DNA from: CAZHAX01 sp964530325
GTDB taxonomy: Bacteria; Chloroflexota; Anaerolineae; B4-G1
Direction: 5' to 3'
DNA length: 64,000 nt
Assembly (NCBI GenBank): GCA_964530325.1
Contig: CAZHAX010000006.1
Coordinates: forward strand, 62,001-126,000
The notes beneath the pieces were generated by a model. It made no database searches and was not told the origin of the DNA. It worked only from the letters and a program-made list of their open reading frames with translations. The translations under genes were made by a program, and so were the position numbers. This document shows positions 53,574 through 62,318 of this stretch, piece by piece. Each line of letters begins with the position of its first letter. Positions within the stretch are counted from its first letter, which is position 1.

Positions 53574-54116
53574 ATTCGGAGAAGAAGATATACGCCGCCG
53601 CCTAAGCGGCCGCAGTATCGCCTGAATCACCAGATACGGGCCGCTGAAGTGCGCCTTATCGGCGAGGATGGCTCCCATCTGGGAGTCGTCCCTGTCTCTG
53701 AGGCCCTGAAGCTGGCGAGCGAGGCCGAGCTGGACCTGGTGGAGGTCTCACCTGGCGCCGATCCACCGGTGGCCAAGGTGATGGACTACGGCAAGTTCCT
53801 CTACCAACAGGCCAAGAAAGAGCGAGAATCGCGCAAGGCACAGAAGCAGGTCGAGGTAAAGGAGATCCGCCTCCGGCCCAAGACCACGGATCATCACAAG
53901 TCGTTTAAGGTCAAGAACGCGCGCGGCTGGCTCGAGGACGGAATGAAGGTGAAGGTGCGGATCCGTTTCCGCGGACGAGAGATCACTTATCCGGAGTTGG
54001 CTCACGAGCAGCTTAAGGAGATTGCCGAGGAGCTTGCCGACATCGCAGTAGTCGAGCAGCATGCAAAGCTTGAAGGGCGCACGATGCTGATGGTGCTGGC
54101 TCCGGCTAAGAAGTGA
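53574..54116 (+). CDS. infC: translation initiation factor IF-3 with AUU start
   Basis: The 180-residue factor has YRLNHQIRA, EVRLIGEDGSHLGVV, VMDYGKF, KEIRLRP and KVRIRFRGREI, the standard IF-3 series. No ATG/GTG gives a complete N-terminus; the first GTG (53649) would remove the conserved NHQIRA. The ATT at 53574 has GAGGGAGGT 8 bases upstream and gives the full protein. An AUU start is the classical autoregulatory start of infC, discriminated against by IF-3 itself. First gene of infC-rpmI-rplT. Confidence 0.92.
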   Translation: MRRRRYTPPPKRPQYRLNHQIRAAEVRLIGEDGSHLGVVPVSEALKLASEAELDLVEVSPGADPPVAKVMDYGKFLYQQAKKERESRKAQKQVEVKEIRLRPKTTDHHKSFKVKNARGWLEDGMKVKVRIRFRGREITYPELAHEQLKEIAEELADIAVVEQHAKLEGRTMLMVLAPAKK

Positions 54117-54133
54117 CGCGAGAGGTGTGAGGT

Positions 54134-54355
54134 ATGCCGAAGGTAAAGACCCACAAGTCCACGGCAAAGAGGTTCCGTCGGACGAAGGGTGGTAAGGGCA
54201 AGTTGGTCCGCACCAAGCAGGGCAAGTCCCACCTGCGACGGAAGAAGAGCGCGCGGGCCAAGCGCCTGTACGACGAGATGGTCGAGGTCAGCTCGACCGG
54301 CACGCAGAAGCGGGTGCGCCGCCTGGCCCCCTACCTGAGCCAGAAGGGGAAGTAG
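54134..54355 (+). CDS. rpmI: 50S ribosomal protein L35
   Basis: The 73-residue basic protein begins MPKVKTHKSTAKRFR and continues KGKLVRTKQGKSH, typical of L35. GAGAGGTGTGAGG precedes the ATG; it lies 17 bases after infC and 4 before rplT, the conserved operon order. Confidence 0.96.
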   Translation: MPKVKTHKSTAKRFRRTKGGKGKLVRTKQGKSHLRRKKSARAKRLYDEMVEVSSTGTQKRVRRLAPYLSQKGK

Positions 54356-54359
54356 GGCT

Positions 54360-54710
54360 GTGAGAGTCAAGCGAGGAACCACATCGCGCCGGCGTCACAA
54401 GAAGATCCTCCGGCAGACGAAGGGCTACTGGGGATCTCGTCGTCGGCTCTTCCGGCGGGCCAACGAGGCCTGGCTGAAGGCCCACTGGTACGCCTATCGC
54501 GACCGGCGCCGGCGGAGGCGTGATCTGCGGCGGCTCTGGATTACCCGCATCAACGCCGCCGCCAGGCTCAACGGGCTTTCCTACGGCCGCTTCATCCACG
54601 GTTTGAAGCAGGCACGGGTGGGCCTAGATCGCAAGATCCTGGCAGACATTGCGGTTCGCGATGCCAAGACATTCGCGCACCTGGCGGACATGGCCAAAGG
54701 GGGCGACTGA
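54360..54710 (+). CDS. rplT: 50S ribosomal protein L20
   Basis: The 116-residue protein has MRVKRGTTSRRRHKKIL, the long N-terminal basic helix (YWGSRRRLFRRANEAWLKA shortened here) and GLSYGRFIHGLKQARV, diagnostic of L20, needed early in 50S assembly. It starts at a GTG four bases after rpmI and ends the operon before the terminator at 54766-54795. Confidence 0.97.
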   Translation: MRVKRGTTSRRRHKKILRQTKGYWGSRRRLFRRANEAWLKAHWYAYRDRRRRRRDLRRLWITRINAAARLNGLSYGRFIHGLKQARVGLDRKILADIAVRDAKTFAHLADMAKGGD

Positions 54711-55111
54711 GAGCAGGGGACGAGAGCCAGCCCTCTCTTCAGGCCGACACGTTGCCGCAACTACCAGGGAGCCCAGCGCGGGCTCCCTTGCTTATCTTCT
54801 TGTGCCGCAACGGTGGTTAGCGATGGCCGGGGATGCCTCGTCGGACGTGGGTGCGGCAATCCCCAATTCGTCCTTCTTGTCTCTCGCTAAGGAGGCCGGC
54901 CTGGCGGGTAGCTGTGTGCTGGGCCCAGCGGCCCGCATCGCTTCGGCAGGATCACCCTTTCACGCCGTGCAAGAAGCTGGGCAGCGCCGTGCAGCCGGCA
55001 GATCGCCCAAACACTATTCGAACGCATTGTACACATCTTGCTTACATCGCCCGACTATCCTTCCAGGCAATACACGGGCCGCCGAAAGGGCGGCACCAGG
55101 GAGGTGCTGAA
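54711..55111. other. intergenic stretch between rplT and the DUF2202 gene
   Basis: Holds the terminator at 54766-54795 and otherwise no supported gene. The upstream reading frame that runs into the DUF2202 gene lacks a signal peptide and is not kept. Confidence 0.5.
54766..54795 (+). terminator. intrinsic terminator of infC-rpmI-rplT
   Basis: GGGAGCCC (54767-54774) and GGGCTCCC (54780-54787) flank AGCGC and are followed by TTGCTTATCTT. Confidence 0.8.
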
Positions 55112-55843
55112 ATGTACGTGGGAGTAGGAAGGATAGCAGGTATGGTCATAGCCGGTGTGCTGCTGCTGGGCCTGGCATCCTGCGCTCAGGCCGAGACGGC
55201 CGAGCCGACCGAAGTGGACGTGACGTACGTCGACGGTGAGGGCAACACGAGTATCGATGACGTCGCGCTCGACGAGGCCCTGGACGGGACGACGGTCGGC
55301 GAACTGACGACAGAGGAGGCAGCGGGCCTCGCCTTCATGCGCGAAGAGGAGAAGCTCGCCCGCGACGTATACCTTGCGCTGTACGACCTGTGGGGGCTGC
55401 CGATCTTCCAGAACATAGCTGCGAGCGAGCAGACTCACATGGATGCGGTCGGCGCGCTCATCGATCGCTACGGTCTGGAGGACCCTGCTGCAGGTATGGG
55501 CGTCGGTGAGTTCACCAACGCAGCGCTGCAGGAGCTGCACGATCAGCTGCTGGCGACAGGTAGCCTGTCTCTCGCCGATGCCTTGAGGGTCGGCGCGGCG
55601 ATCGAGGAGATCGACATCCTCGATCTGGAGGAATGGCTGTCCAAGACTGATAAGAGCGACATCAGCCTGGTCTACAACAACCTGATGAAGGGCTCCCGCA
55701 ACCATCTGCGGTCGTTCGTATCCACGCTGTCACGGCAGGAGGGAGAGGAGTACGAGCCCGCCTACCTGCCTGAGGACGTGTATGACGAGATCGTGGGATC
55801 GCCTGTAGAGAGCGGGGCAGGCGGCAGTGGAGGGAGACCGTAG
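55112..55843 (+). CDS. DUF2202 ferritin-like lipoprotein
   Basis: The 243-residue protein has a signal peptide with lipobox LGLASC, an acidic linker, and a four-helix DUF2202 domain (LAFMREEEKLARDVYLAL, ASEQTHMDAVGALI, and a late SRNHLRSF), whose Glu and His residues resemble ferritin-like di-metal sites. It would lie on the outer face of the membrane; function unknown, with oxidase-like or structural roles possible. ATG at 55112 has AGGGAGG upstream. It ends before the palindromic terminator at 55937. Confidence 0.88.
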   Translation: MYVGVGRIAGMVIAGVLLLGLASCAQAETAEPTEVDVTYVDGEGNTSIDDVALDEALDGTTVGELTTEEAAGLAFMREEEKLARDVYLALYDLWGLPIFQNIAASEQTHMDAVGALIDRYGLEDPAAGMGVGEFTNAALQELHDQLLATGSLSLADALRVGAAIEEIDILDLEEWLSKTDKSDISLVYNNLMKGSRNHLRSFVSTLSRQEGEEYEPAYLPEDVYDEIVGSPVESGAGGSGGRP

Positions 55844-55936
55844 CGGTCGGCGCCAGGCTTGGCGCGGGAGGCCGCAGTAGGCGCCTATGTCAGCACAGAC
55901 GAAGTAGGCTCTGTGCCTGTGCCGAGCAACGAGCGA

Positions 55937-55969
55937 GAAGGGGGCAGCGATCGCTGCCCCCTTCTTTGA
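55937..55969. terminator. bidirectional terminator between DUF2202 gene and tRNA-Leu
   Basis: A perfect 28-bp palindrome, GAAGGGGGCAGCGA and its complement (55937-55964), is followed by TTTGAT on the plus strand and can serve both converging transcripts. Confidence 0.85.
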
Positions 55970-56052
55970 TGCCCCGGACTGGATTCGAACCAGCACGCCT
56001 TGAAAGGCACAGGCCCTCAACCTGCCGCGTATGCCTATTCCGCCACCGGGGC
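55970..56052 (-). tRNA. tRNA-Leu (anticodon GAG)
   Basis: Minus-strand cloverleaf with acceptor GCCCCGG/CCGGGGC, D arm, anticodon stem GCAGG/CCTGT around TTGAGGG, a long class II variable arm, and T arm with TTCGAAT. Anticodon GAG reads CUC/CUU leucine codons. The discriminator is A at 55970; length 83 nt. Confidence 0.95.
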
Positions 56053-56174
56053 TCGCTGGGAATTATACCGCCCAGCGGACGCTTGTCAACCAGGGAGAGC
56101 GAATGGAGCCTATGTAGTGCTCGCTCGGCCAGCCTGCGACAGCGGCTTCACCATCTCTCGAGTCCCCCGCTCCG

Positions 56175-56594
56175 CTACTCGCCAATGATCTTGACCAGGA
56201 CGCGCTTCCTGCGCCGCCCATCGAACTCGCCGTAGAAGATCTGCTCCCACGGGCCGAAGTCGAGGCGTCCATCTGTCACCGCGACCACCACTTCGCGCCC
56301 CATGACTTGCCGCTTCAAGTGAGCATCGCCATTGTCCTCGCCGGTACGGTTGTGGCGGTACTGGCTGACGGGCTCGTGGGGGGCCAGCTTTTCCAGCCAG
56401 TCCTCGTAGTCCGCCAGTAGCCCTCGTTCGTCATCGTTGATGTAGACCGAAGCAGTGATGTGCATGGCATTGACGAGACACAGCCCTTCGCTGACGCCGC
56501 TCTCCTCCAGGCATTCCCGGACACTCGGCGTGATGTTCACGAAACCCCTGCGCGCGGGAATGTCGAACCACAGCTCCTTGCGATAGCTCTTCAT
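56175..56594 (-). CDS. yjbQ: YjbQ/UPF0047 family protein
   Basis: The 139-residue protein has the UPF0047 series: NITPSVRECLEESG, CLVNAMHITASVYIN, HNRTGEDNGDAHLKRQVMG (in parts TGEDNGDAH and GREV) and DGRLDFGPWEQIFYGEFDG (in parts LDFGPWEQ and YGEFDG). The family shows weak thiamin-phosphate synthase activity in E. coli, but its true role is unsettled. ATG at 56594 has GGAGCC upstream and gives the usual length; an ATG at 56645 is possible. Confidence 0.92.
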   Translation of the reverse strand: MKSYRKELWFDIPARRGFVNITPSVRECLEESGVSEGLCLVNAMHITASVYINDDERGLLADYEDWLEKLAPHEPVSQYRHNRTGEDNGDAHLKRQVMGREVVVAVTDGRLDFGPWEQIFYGEFDGRRRKRVLVKIIGE

Positions 56595-56689
56595 CGGGAC
56601 GGCTCCTTCACCACGATCGGCCGGATACCTCGAGTGCAGTCTCAAGTATAGGCCGGCCGCGCTCTACGTCAAAGCTGGCGCCCGACGCT

Positions 56690-56717
56690 TGCGCAGGCCC
56701 GCGGGTGAGGGTAGAAT
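56690..56717 (+). promoter_or_regulatory. promoter of plsX
   Basis: TTGCGC (56690-56695), 16 bases, TAGAAT (56712-56717). Leader about 135 nt before plsX. Confidence 0.55.
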
Positions 56718-56860
56718 CAGCACGGCCGGTCCCATAGGACTGTCGCCGCCAGGCCTGCGCCAACCTCCCAGGTGCGAGGAGCGGAGAGGTGGATGCGAGT
56801 GGTCACTGCCTGTCCACGGCCTGGGCCAACCGTTGATCGAGATCAGAGGAGACAGGGAGA

Positions 56861-57853
56861 ATGAGAATCGCTCTGGACGCCATGGGCACCGACGAGCACC
56901 CCGCGCCGGACGTGGCCGGAGGAGTGATAGCCGCGCGCAAATGGGGCGACCAGATCATCCTCGTCGGTCGCGAGGCCGAGGTGCGGCGCGAGCTGGTCCG
57001 GCAGGACACGGAAGGACTGGCCATCGAAGTCGTCCACGCCCCTGAGGTAATCGAGATGGACGACGATCCTGCTTGGGCAGCGCGAGAGAAGAAGAGCTCC
57101 TCGATGCATGTCGGCATGAACCTGGTGCGTGACAATCGAGCCGATGCCTTCGTCACAGCCGGGAACACCGGGGGAGCCCTCGCCGTGGCCACACTCCACT
57201 CTCTGCGCCGCATCCGTGGCGTGAAACGCCCCGTCCTGGCGGTGATCATTCCGCTGCCGGCGGGGCGGGTCGTGGCGCTCGATATCGGCGCCAATGCGGA
57301 CTGCAAGCCCGAGTATCTGGTGCAGTTCGCCCTCATGGGCTCCGTCTACGCGCGGGCGGTCCTGGGCTTGGCTGAACCTCGCGTGGCGCTGCTGTCGAAT
57401 GGTGAGGAGCCTGGCAAGGGCAACGACCTGATCAAGAAGACGAGCAAGCTGCTGGCCGATGCGCCGCTCAACTTCATCGGCAACGTCGAGCCGAAAGAGG
57501 TGGCCGCTCTGAAGACCGACGTGGTCGTCAGCGACGGGTTCAGCGGCAACGTCTTCATAAAGACGATCGAGGCCACCGCCAAGATGCTCACCGATCTGAT
57601 CCGCGACGAGATCAAGGTCAGCCTGATCACTTCCGTAGGCGGTCTCCTGGCCAAGCCCGCCTTTCGGCGTGTGGCCAAGAGGGTCGATCCCTTTGAGGTG
57701 GGAGGCGGGCCGTTGCTCGGCGTGAACGGCGTGGTGATCATCGCCCACGGCCGCTCCAACGAGCAGGCGATCATGAACGCGATCGGCCAGGCTCGCAGGG
57801 CAGTGGAAGGAGACGTGCTGACGGCGATCCGCGATGGGCTGGGTGCGGTCTAG
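56861..57853 (+). CDS. plsX: phosphate acyltransferase PlsX
   Basis: The 330-residue enzyme makes acyl-phosphate from acyl-ACP for phosphatidic acid synthesis. It begins MRIALDAMGTDEHP and has AGNTGGALA, DIGANADCKPE, LLSNGEE and DGFSGNVFIKTIE, all PlsX marks. ATG at 56861 has GGAGACAGGGAG upstream. No plsY or fabD/fabH neighbours are seen. Confidence 0.96.
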   Translation: MRIALDAMGTDEHPAPDVAGGVIAARKWGDQIILVGREAEVRRELVRQDTEGLAIEVVHAPEVIEMDDDPAWAAREKKSSSMHVGMNLVRDNRADAFVTAGNTGGALAVATLHSLRRIRGVKRPVLAVIIPLPAGRVVALDIGANADCKPEYLVQFALMGSVYARAVLGLAEPRVALLSNGEEPGKGNDLIKKTSKLLADAPLNFIGNVEPKEVAALKTDVVVSDGFSGNVFIKTIEATAKMLTDLIRDEIKVSLITSVGGLLAKPAFRRVAKRVDPFEVGGGPLLGVNGVVIIAHGRSNEQAIMNAIGQARRAVEGDVLTAIRDGLGAV

Positions 57854-57880
57854 CACGGCACTGCAGGTCTACGAACCGCT

Positions 57881-59857
57881 CTACTGAACCTCCAGGTGGG
57901 CCACCAGGGCCATGTCGCCAATGACGCTGCCGTCGAGCGCTAGCGTCGAAAGCCGCCGGCCTGTGGAGGGCTCATAGGCCCCGACGTAGAGCGAGTAGCT
58001 GCCAGCCGGCGCGTCCTCAGGAAGAGCCAGGCCCCAGTGGTCCTCGATTGTCTCTCCCACCTCCCAAAGCGTCGTTGGCCAGAGCCAGTTGACGGGCATG
58101 CCGTCCCGCTGAGCCCGGACTGAGCCGCCCGGGCCGATGAGTACCAGGAAGAACTTGTAGTCGACCCTCATGGCAGAGTGCGCCCGCCAGCCAAGGGCCA
58201 CAGCGATATCATCTCCGGGATGTGGCCGCTGCGGGTGTATGGCGTACGAATCGAGTTCGAACAGCCCTTCGAACGTCACCCGCTCCGGCCCGGCCAGCGG
58301 AGCGTACGCACCCATCCTCGACGGAGCGAGGTAGAGCCCAAAGAGGGTATCCTCCAGCCAGCGCTCCTCTACCCTATACGTGTGCTCCCGAAGCCACTGC
58401 TCGACCCGCAGGTTCGGATCGCAGGGAGTGGGCCCGGATCGTACAAGCCAGATCTTCTCGTGAGCGGCCGCGATGGCAGCGATCTCGGCCTGGGTCGCCG
58501 CTTCATCCTGGCCGCACTCGGCCGGGATCGTCAGGTGTTGCTCACCGGCGGGGAAGTAGTACTCGAAAACGAGGGGGCGGCCCTGCAGTATCACAGCGGC
58601 TTCCCCCTCGAAGTCATCCACGACCTCCGCCATCTGGCCGCGGTAGTCCCACCGGGCGTAGAGCGGGTCCGTGTAGTATGCGTGCAGTGCTCCCGCCTGC
58701 GCCGCCAGCAGAGGCAGGATCATCGCTGACGGCAACACCAGCCTCCAGGTCTTCCCGACCCTGCCGGGCGCGGCCCGGGCGAGCAGCCCCAGGCCGTCCG
58801 CTCCGCGCGCCAGGAGCAGGTGATAGAAAGGGCTGGCGGCCAGGAAGAACCTGGTCCAGCCGCGAAGCGTGGGGAACGATATGTAGTATACGGCTGTCAC
58901 GACCAGGCCGATAGACAGAGCGAGAAAGGCCGCAGCGCGCTTTCGCCACGGCCAGGCGAGCGCCAGAGCCAGGAGCAGCAGGAACGGGAGGAGAACCTCG
59001 AGCCTGGCCTCGTCCACATCCGCAGTCAGCACGGGCACGCCAGCGCTGAAGTCGCTCAGGCAACGGCGGATGATTAGTCTCAGATCGACGCCCATACGCT
59101 GGACGTGCACGGAGAGCTGCTTCGTCCGCTCCCAGACGTAGGCCAGCCACGGCGCGAAAAGCGCAAATGTCGCCGCCTGCGCCGCCGCACAGCGGCGGGC
59201 AGCTGCCCAGGCGGCGCGCCCTTTCCACGCCAGGCGCCCGATCCACACGAGAGCGTGCGCACCAAGGACCGGGATGGCGAACAAGTGGCTGTTGACAGCC
59301 AGCGCGCTGCTGAGGACGTAGCCCGCCCACAGCGATCGCCCCCGCGCTTCGGTAGCGTGCAGCAGCCGCCAGAAGAAGTAGGAAGACAGGATGACGGAGA
59401 GGATTGTCAAGGAGTACATGCGCGCTTCCTGGGAGTAGTAGACGTGGATCGGGGAGAGCGTGTGGAGGAGAGCGGCTATCAGGCCCATTCCCGCGCCCCC
59501 CAGGCGGCGGCCGAGAACGTAGATGGCCGCCACGCCGAGCGTACCGAAGACGACGGAGGGATAGCGGATCGCGAACTCGGATTGGCCGGCAGCGACCATC
59601 CAGGGATAGAGGACCACGTAGTACAGCGGTGGGTGAACGCCATCGTCGCGAACGCTCTCCAGAACGGCTGCCAACGAGCCGCGGCTGGAGTGGACGTAGG
59701 ACCACATCTCGTCACCCCATAGGCTCTGCCCGTCGAGCCGGTAGATGCGCAGGATGAACGCGATCAGTACCAGGGCCACGACAGCCAGCGGGACTATGAT
59801 CCGTCTTGCCCGAGCGGCCGGCAGGCTTGCCGGCTGCCGTGGGTCACGATCTGCCAC
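57881..59857 (-). CDS. polytopic glycosyltransferase (GT39/PMT-like) with soluble C-terminal domain
   Basis: The 658-residue protein has about 10-11 membrane helices and the acidic loop motif LWGDEMWSY near residue 48 with GVHPPLYY, and YSQEARMYSL, typical of GT39-related lipid-phosphosugar transferases. After the last helix a roughly 280-residue outer domain follows, the end of which (res. 540-655) is beta-rich and may be a carbohydrate-binding or sensor domain. Substrate unknown. Convergent with plsX. Confidence 0.82.
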   Translation of the reverse strand: MADRDPRQPASLPAARARRIIVPLAVVALVLIAFILRIYRLDGQSLWGDEMWSYVHSSRGSLAAVLESVRDDGVHPPLYYVVLYPWMVAAGQSEFAIRYPSVVFGTLGVAAIYVLGRRLGGAGMGLIAALLHTLSPIHVYYSQEARMYSLTILSVILSSYFFWRLLHATEARGRSLWAGYVLSSALAVNSHLFAIPVLGAHALVWIGRLAWKGRAAWAAARRCAAAQAATFALFAPWLAYVWERTKQLSVHVQRMGVDLRLIIRRCLSDFSAGVPVLTADVDEARLEVLLPFLLLLALALAWPWRKRAAAFLALSIGLVVTAVYYISFPTLRGWTRFFLAASPFYHLLLARGADGLGLLARAAPGRVGKTWRLVLPSAMILPLLAAQAGALHAYYTDPLYARWDYRGQMAEVVDDFEGEAAVILQGRPLVFEYYFPAGEQHLTIPAECGQDEAATQAEIAAIAAAHEKIWLVRSGPTPCDPNLRVEQWLREHTYRVEERWLEDTLFGLYLAPSRMGAYAPLAGPERVTFEGLFELDSYAIHPQRPHPGDDIAVALGWRAHSAMRVDYKFFLVLIGPGGSVRAQRDGMPVNWLWPTTLWEVGETIEDHWGLALPEDAPAGSYSLYVGAYEPSTGRRLSTLALDGSVIGDMALVAHLEVQ

Positions 59858-59894
59858 CAGGGTTCACCCTCTTCCAGGCCACCATAGGCAAAGC

Positions 59895-60003
59895 GGGCCC
59901 TTGTTCCGGTCTCACCTTGCGCCCGACCCGGCCAGTCCTGGCCTGGGCGCGCGGCCCGCACCCCTGAGGGAACGGGCCGCATGATGGACTGGGAACAAGG
60001 GCC
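59895..60003. repeat. 109-bp element with 13-bp terminal inverted repeats
   Basis: GGGCCCTTGTTCC (59895-59907) is exactly complementary to 59991-60003. An inner hairpin pairs GCGGCCCG with CGGGCCGC (about 59950-59957 and 59972-59979). It lies between the glycosyltransferase start and the SPFH gene stop. It has the shape of a small inverted-repeat element or a structured RNA; no target duplication was seen. Confidence 0.65.
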
Positions 60004-60055
60004 CTGCTGTCCAGCTCGCTTGCTGCGGCTCCAGTAGGCGAAGCAGCCTCAGCCT

Positions 60056-61075
60056 CTAGCCGCCGAGTTCCTTGAGCCGCTTCTCCCACTTCTCGTACAG
60101 CTTCTCGTACGTCTTCTCTGTAATCTCACCCGCCGCCAGCCTGGTGTCCAGGTTGTCCAGCGTTGCCTGGATACCCGCGGCAGTCTGAGGTGTCGCGGCG
60201 GCCGCCTGGCCCTGCTGCTGTGGTTGCTGCTGCATACTCTGGGCCAGCATCTGGCCCACCGCCGCGCCCATACCGATCCCCGCGCCGAGACCTACGCCCG
60301 TGCCGGCCTCGCCTCCCGACTGCTGCGCCGCGTCACGGATTCCCCGGGCGGCCTGGAACTGCAGGTAGGCCTGCATGTCGCCGATCGCGCCCATCGAGGC
60401 GGCCTCGTCGATCGCCTTCGCCGTCTCCTCTGTTGGCCCCAGGTACTCCACGTAGACCGAGGTCAGGGTGACGCCTCGGGAAGCGAACTCCTCGGAGGTC
60501 TTGGCCCGGACTCCCGCAGTCAGCTCCTCCGCCATGCCGGAGAGTTCGATGACCGACTTGCCCATCTCGCCGACCAGATCGGTCAGCTTGGTGAGGATCA
60601 TCGAGCGCAAGAAGGCCTGGATGTCCCCCGTCCTGTAGACGCCCTGCGTTCCTACGATCTTGTTGACGAATAGCTGCGGGTCGCTGATCTGCATGGCGTA
60701 GGATCCGCGTGCCTGCACCCGAGCCATACGCAGGACCGGGTCCGGGATCGTGATAGGAGTTGGTGTTCCCCACTTCAGGTCTGTGAACTCGCGCAGGCTC
60801 ACGAAGAAGACTTCGGCCTTGAAGGGCGTTTCCCCGGAGAAGGCCTTGCCTATCAGGTCGACCAGGAGCGGGATGTTCGCGGTGGCAATGGTGTGCGGTC
60901 CGGGACCGAAGACATCCAGCGCTCGGCCGTTGCGGAAGAAGACGGCCGCCTGGCTATCGCGAACGATGACCTGCGATCCCAGGCGAAAGTCGCCCGACCC
61001 CCTTTCGGGGATCCGGTGCACGAGCTCCGTACCGGCCTCGTCCACGAACTCTACGATATCGAAAATGCGTGCCAT
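60056..61075 (-). CDS. SPFH-domain protein (YdjI/virion-core type) with SHOCT-like tail
   Basis: The 339-residue protein has an N-terminal SPFH/virion core region (res. 1-230: VDEAGTELVHRIPERG, GSQVIVRDSQAAVFFRNG, VYVEYLGPTEE), a Gly/Gln/Ala-rich linker (res. 245-295), and a C-terminal SHOCT-like helix pair (DNLDTRLAAGEITEKTYEKLYEKWEKRL in parts LAAGEIT and YEKLYEKWEKR). SPFH proteins assemble on membranes and organise stress or polymer functions. It follows the coiled-coil partner gene on the same strand by 40 bases. Confidence 0.9.
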   Translation of the reverse strand: MARIFDIVEFVDEAGTELVHRIPERGSGDFRLGSQVIVRDSQAAVFFRNGRALDVFGPGPHTIATANIPLLVDLIGKAFSGETPFKAEVFFVSLREFTDLKWGTPTPITIPDPVLRMARVQARGSYAMQISDPQLFVNKIVGTQGVYRTGDIQAFLRSMILTKLTDLVGEMGKSVIELSGMAEELTAGVRAKTSEEFASRGVTLTSVYVEYLGPTEETAKAIDEAASMGAIGDMQAYLQFQAARGIRDAAQQSGGEAGTGVGLGAGIGMGAAVGQMLAQSMQQQPQQQGQAAAATPQTAAGIQATLDNLDTRLAAGEITEKTYEKLYEKWEKRLKELGG

Positions 61076-61115
61076 TTAGCCATACCTCCTGATTGCCAGG
61101 CCGGGACGTGCCCGG

Positions 61116-61637
61116 CTACGCGCTGCCTAGTATCACGTGTTCGCGCTCGTCGAACGTGCTATTCGCCTCGTTGCAGATGTCCCTCACGATGCGGATCGTC
61201 TCCACCAGCCCTTCACCACTGGGGATCGACTGCCGCAGCCGGTCGTTGGCCGCATTGAGTCGCTCCACGTAGTCGACGAGGGCCGCATCGAAGTTGTAGA
61301 GGCGCTCCAGCTCCTCCTCCTTCACCTTCTTGGCGTCGAAGATGCCGGCGTAGCCATAGGTGGCCACGCGGATGCGGTCGATGAAGGTCTGCAGCTGCGT
61401 CGAGGCGCTCTCCAGGTCGTCGACCAGGTCTATCCGCTTATTGGCGATCAGGTCCTTCTGCGCTTCGTTCAGCTTTCGTCGCTGATCGGCGAGCTTGTCC
61501 GCCAGCGTTTCGCGCAGCAGCTGGTCCGCCTTGCGCCGGGTCTGTCTCTCCTGGTAGCCGTTCCAGCCGGGGATGAAGTCGGTGATCTTCTCCAGCACCG
61601 TACGATCGTCCTTGACTTCCTCGAAGATGTCCCCCAT
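61116..61637 (-). CDS. helical cytoplasmic protein cotranscribed with the SPFH gene
   Basis: The 173-residue, mostly helical, charged protein (GYQERQTRRKADQLLRETLADKLADQRRKL in parts RKADQLL and LADQRRKL) has no recognised family signature and no signal peptide. A Trp-Asn-Gly patch (PGWNGYQER) lies near residue 25. It precedes the SPFH gene, with AGGAGG before the ATG, and follows a long structured leader and a strong promoter. Role presumed with SPFH; function unknown. Confidence 0.8.
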   Translation of the reverse strand: MGDIFEEVKDDRTVLEKITDFIPGWNGYQERQTRRKADQLLRETLADKLADQRRKLNEAQKDLIANKRIDLVDDLESASTQLQTFIDRIRVATYGYAGIFDAKKVKEEELERLYNFDAALVDYVERLNAANDRLRQSIPSGEGLVETIRIVRDICNEANSTFDEREHVILGSA

Positions 61638-61842
61638 TTTGTGCCTCCTTGGTCGGCCAATCTAGCAGTACTCGTCTAGCCGTTGTATCCAATACGTATC
61701 TCGCCGCGACCGGTTGCGCCCTCGGCCATGCCTGAGAGATTACTGTCACTATCTGCGGGGACGATCAGCGGCGGGGAGTCCGCCGAGCCCGTCGCCCCGC
61801 AAGTGCGGGGGCCGCGCACACGCGGCTGGGCGCCGATTGTGC
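61638..61842 (-). promoter_or_regulatory. long structured 5' leader of the SPFH operon
   Basis: About 205 nt separate the predicted start (near 61842) and the first ATG (61637). The leader folds into adjacent hairpins, GCCGCG-CACA-CGCGGC (61811-61826) and CCCCGC-AAGT-GCGGGG (61795-61810), and carries a CTCTCAGGCA string. No known riboswitch is completed by it. Confidence 0.5.
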
Positions 61843-61848
61843 CTTCCT

Positions 61849-61877
61849 AGTCTATCCCAAAGGCGGCAAGGTGTCAA
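61849..61877 (-). promoter_or_regulatory. promoter of the SPFH operon
   Basis: Minus-strand TTGACA (61877-61872), 17 bases, TAGACT (61854-61849). Confidence 0.75.
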
Positions 61878-62318
61878 GCAGTCATAGTGTATGCGCCAAG
61901 ACATCGCTACCGTGCCTGCGTCGGATACGCAACCCGCCCCGCTCTTGTGCACCCAACGCTGAACCGTCGCCCGGAGAAAGCCAGGCCCTTGTGGGGCCGG
62001 AGGCAGTCAGGACAGTTCTGCCATCTGAGTGCCTGGCTCGCCCTTGACGCGGCGGCCACGTACTTGGAGCAACCGCGCAGGGCGCCCCTGGCAGCCCGCC
62101 CTACCAGCAGCCGGAACTCCCAGCCTGCGAAGCAGGGGTCTGCTGTCAGCCGTGGGCTTCAGCCCACGGCGATGAATCTGCGGCAACAGCGCTAGGCTGT
62201 TGATCTGTTGACCCGCTACACTGTTGACAGCTGGCCCGATTGTGCTTAAATGCTCCTGCGTCCCTCAGCTGACCTACAAAGGTGGGACTGGAGGGCGCTG
62301 TGCGCGAGGAGGCGACAC
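61878..62318. other. intergenic region before the ABC exporter operon
   Basis: No supported gene. It contains the palindromic repeat at 62149-62170 and scattered short reading frames without ribosome sites. The AT-richer 62200-62250 probably holds the promoter for the rightward operon, with TGTTGACAGC (62222-62231). Confidence 0.5.
62149..62170. repeat. REP-like palindrome
   Basis: GCCGTGGGCT (62149-62158) and AGCCCACGGC (62161-62170) pair perfectly around TC. This type of short hairpin is often dispersed in bacterial genomes; no second copy is in this window. Confidence 0.7.

Noticed and set aside
61700..61760. glycine-riboswitch-like CTCTCAGGCA on the minus strand
   Set aside because: The matching GGAGAG half and the conserved core between are not present upstream in the leader.
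61887..62195. 102-codon frame between the SPFH operon and the ABC operon
   Set aside because: It crosses the REP-like palindrome, lacks a ribosome site and is compositionally like noncoding sequence.
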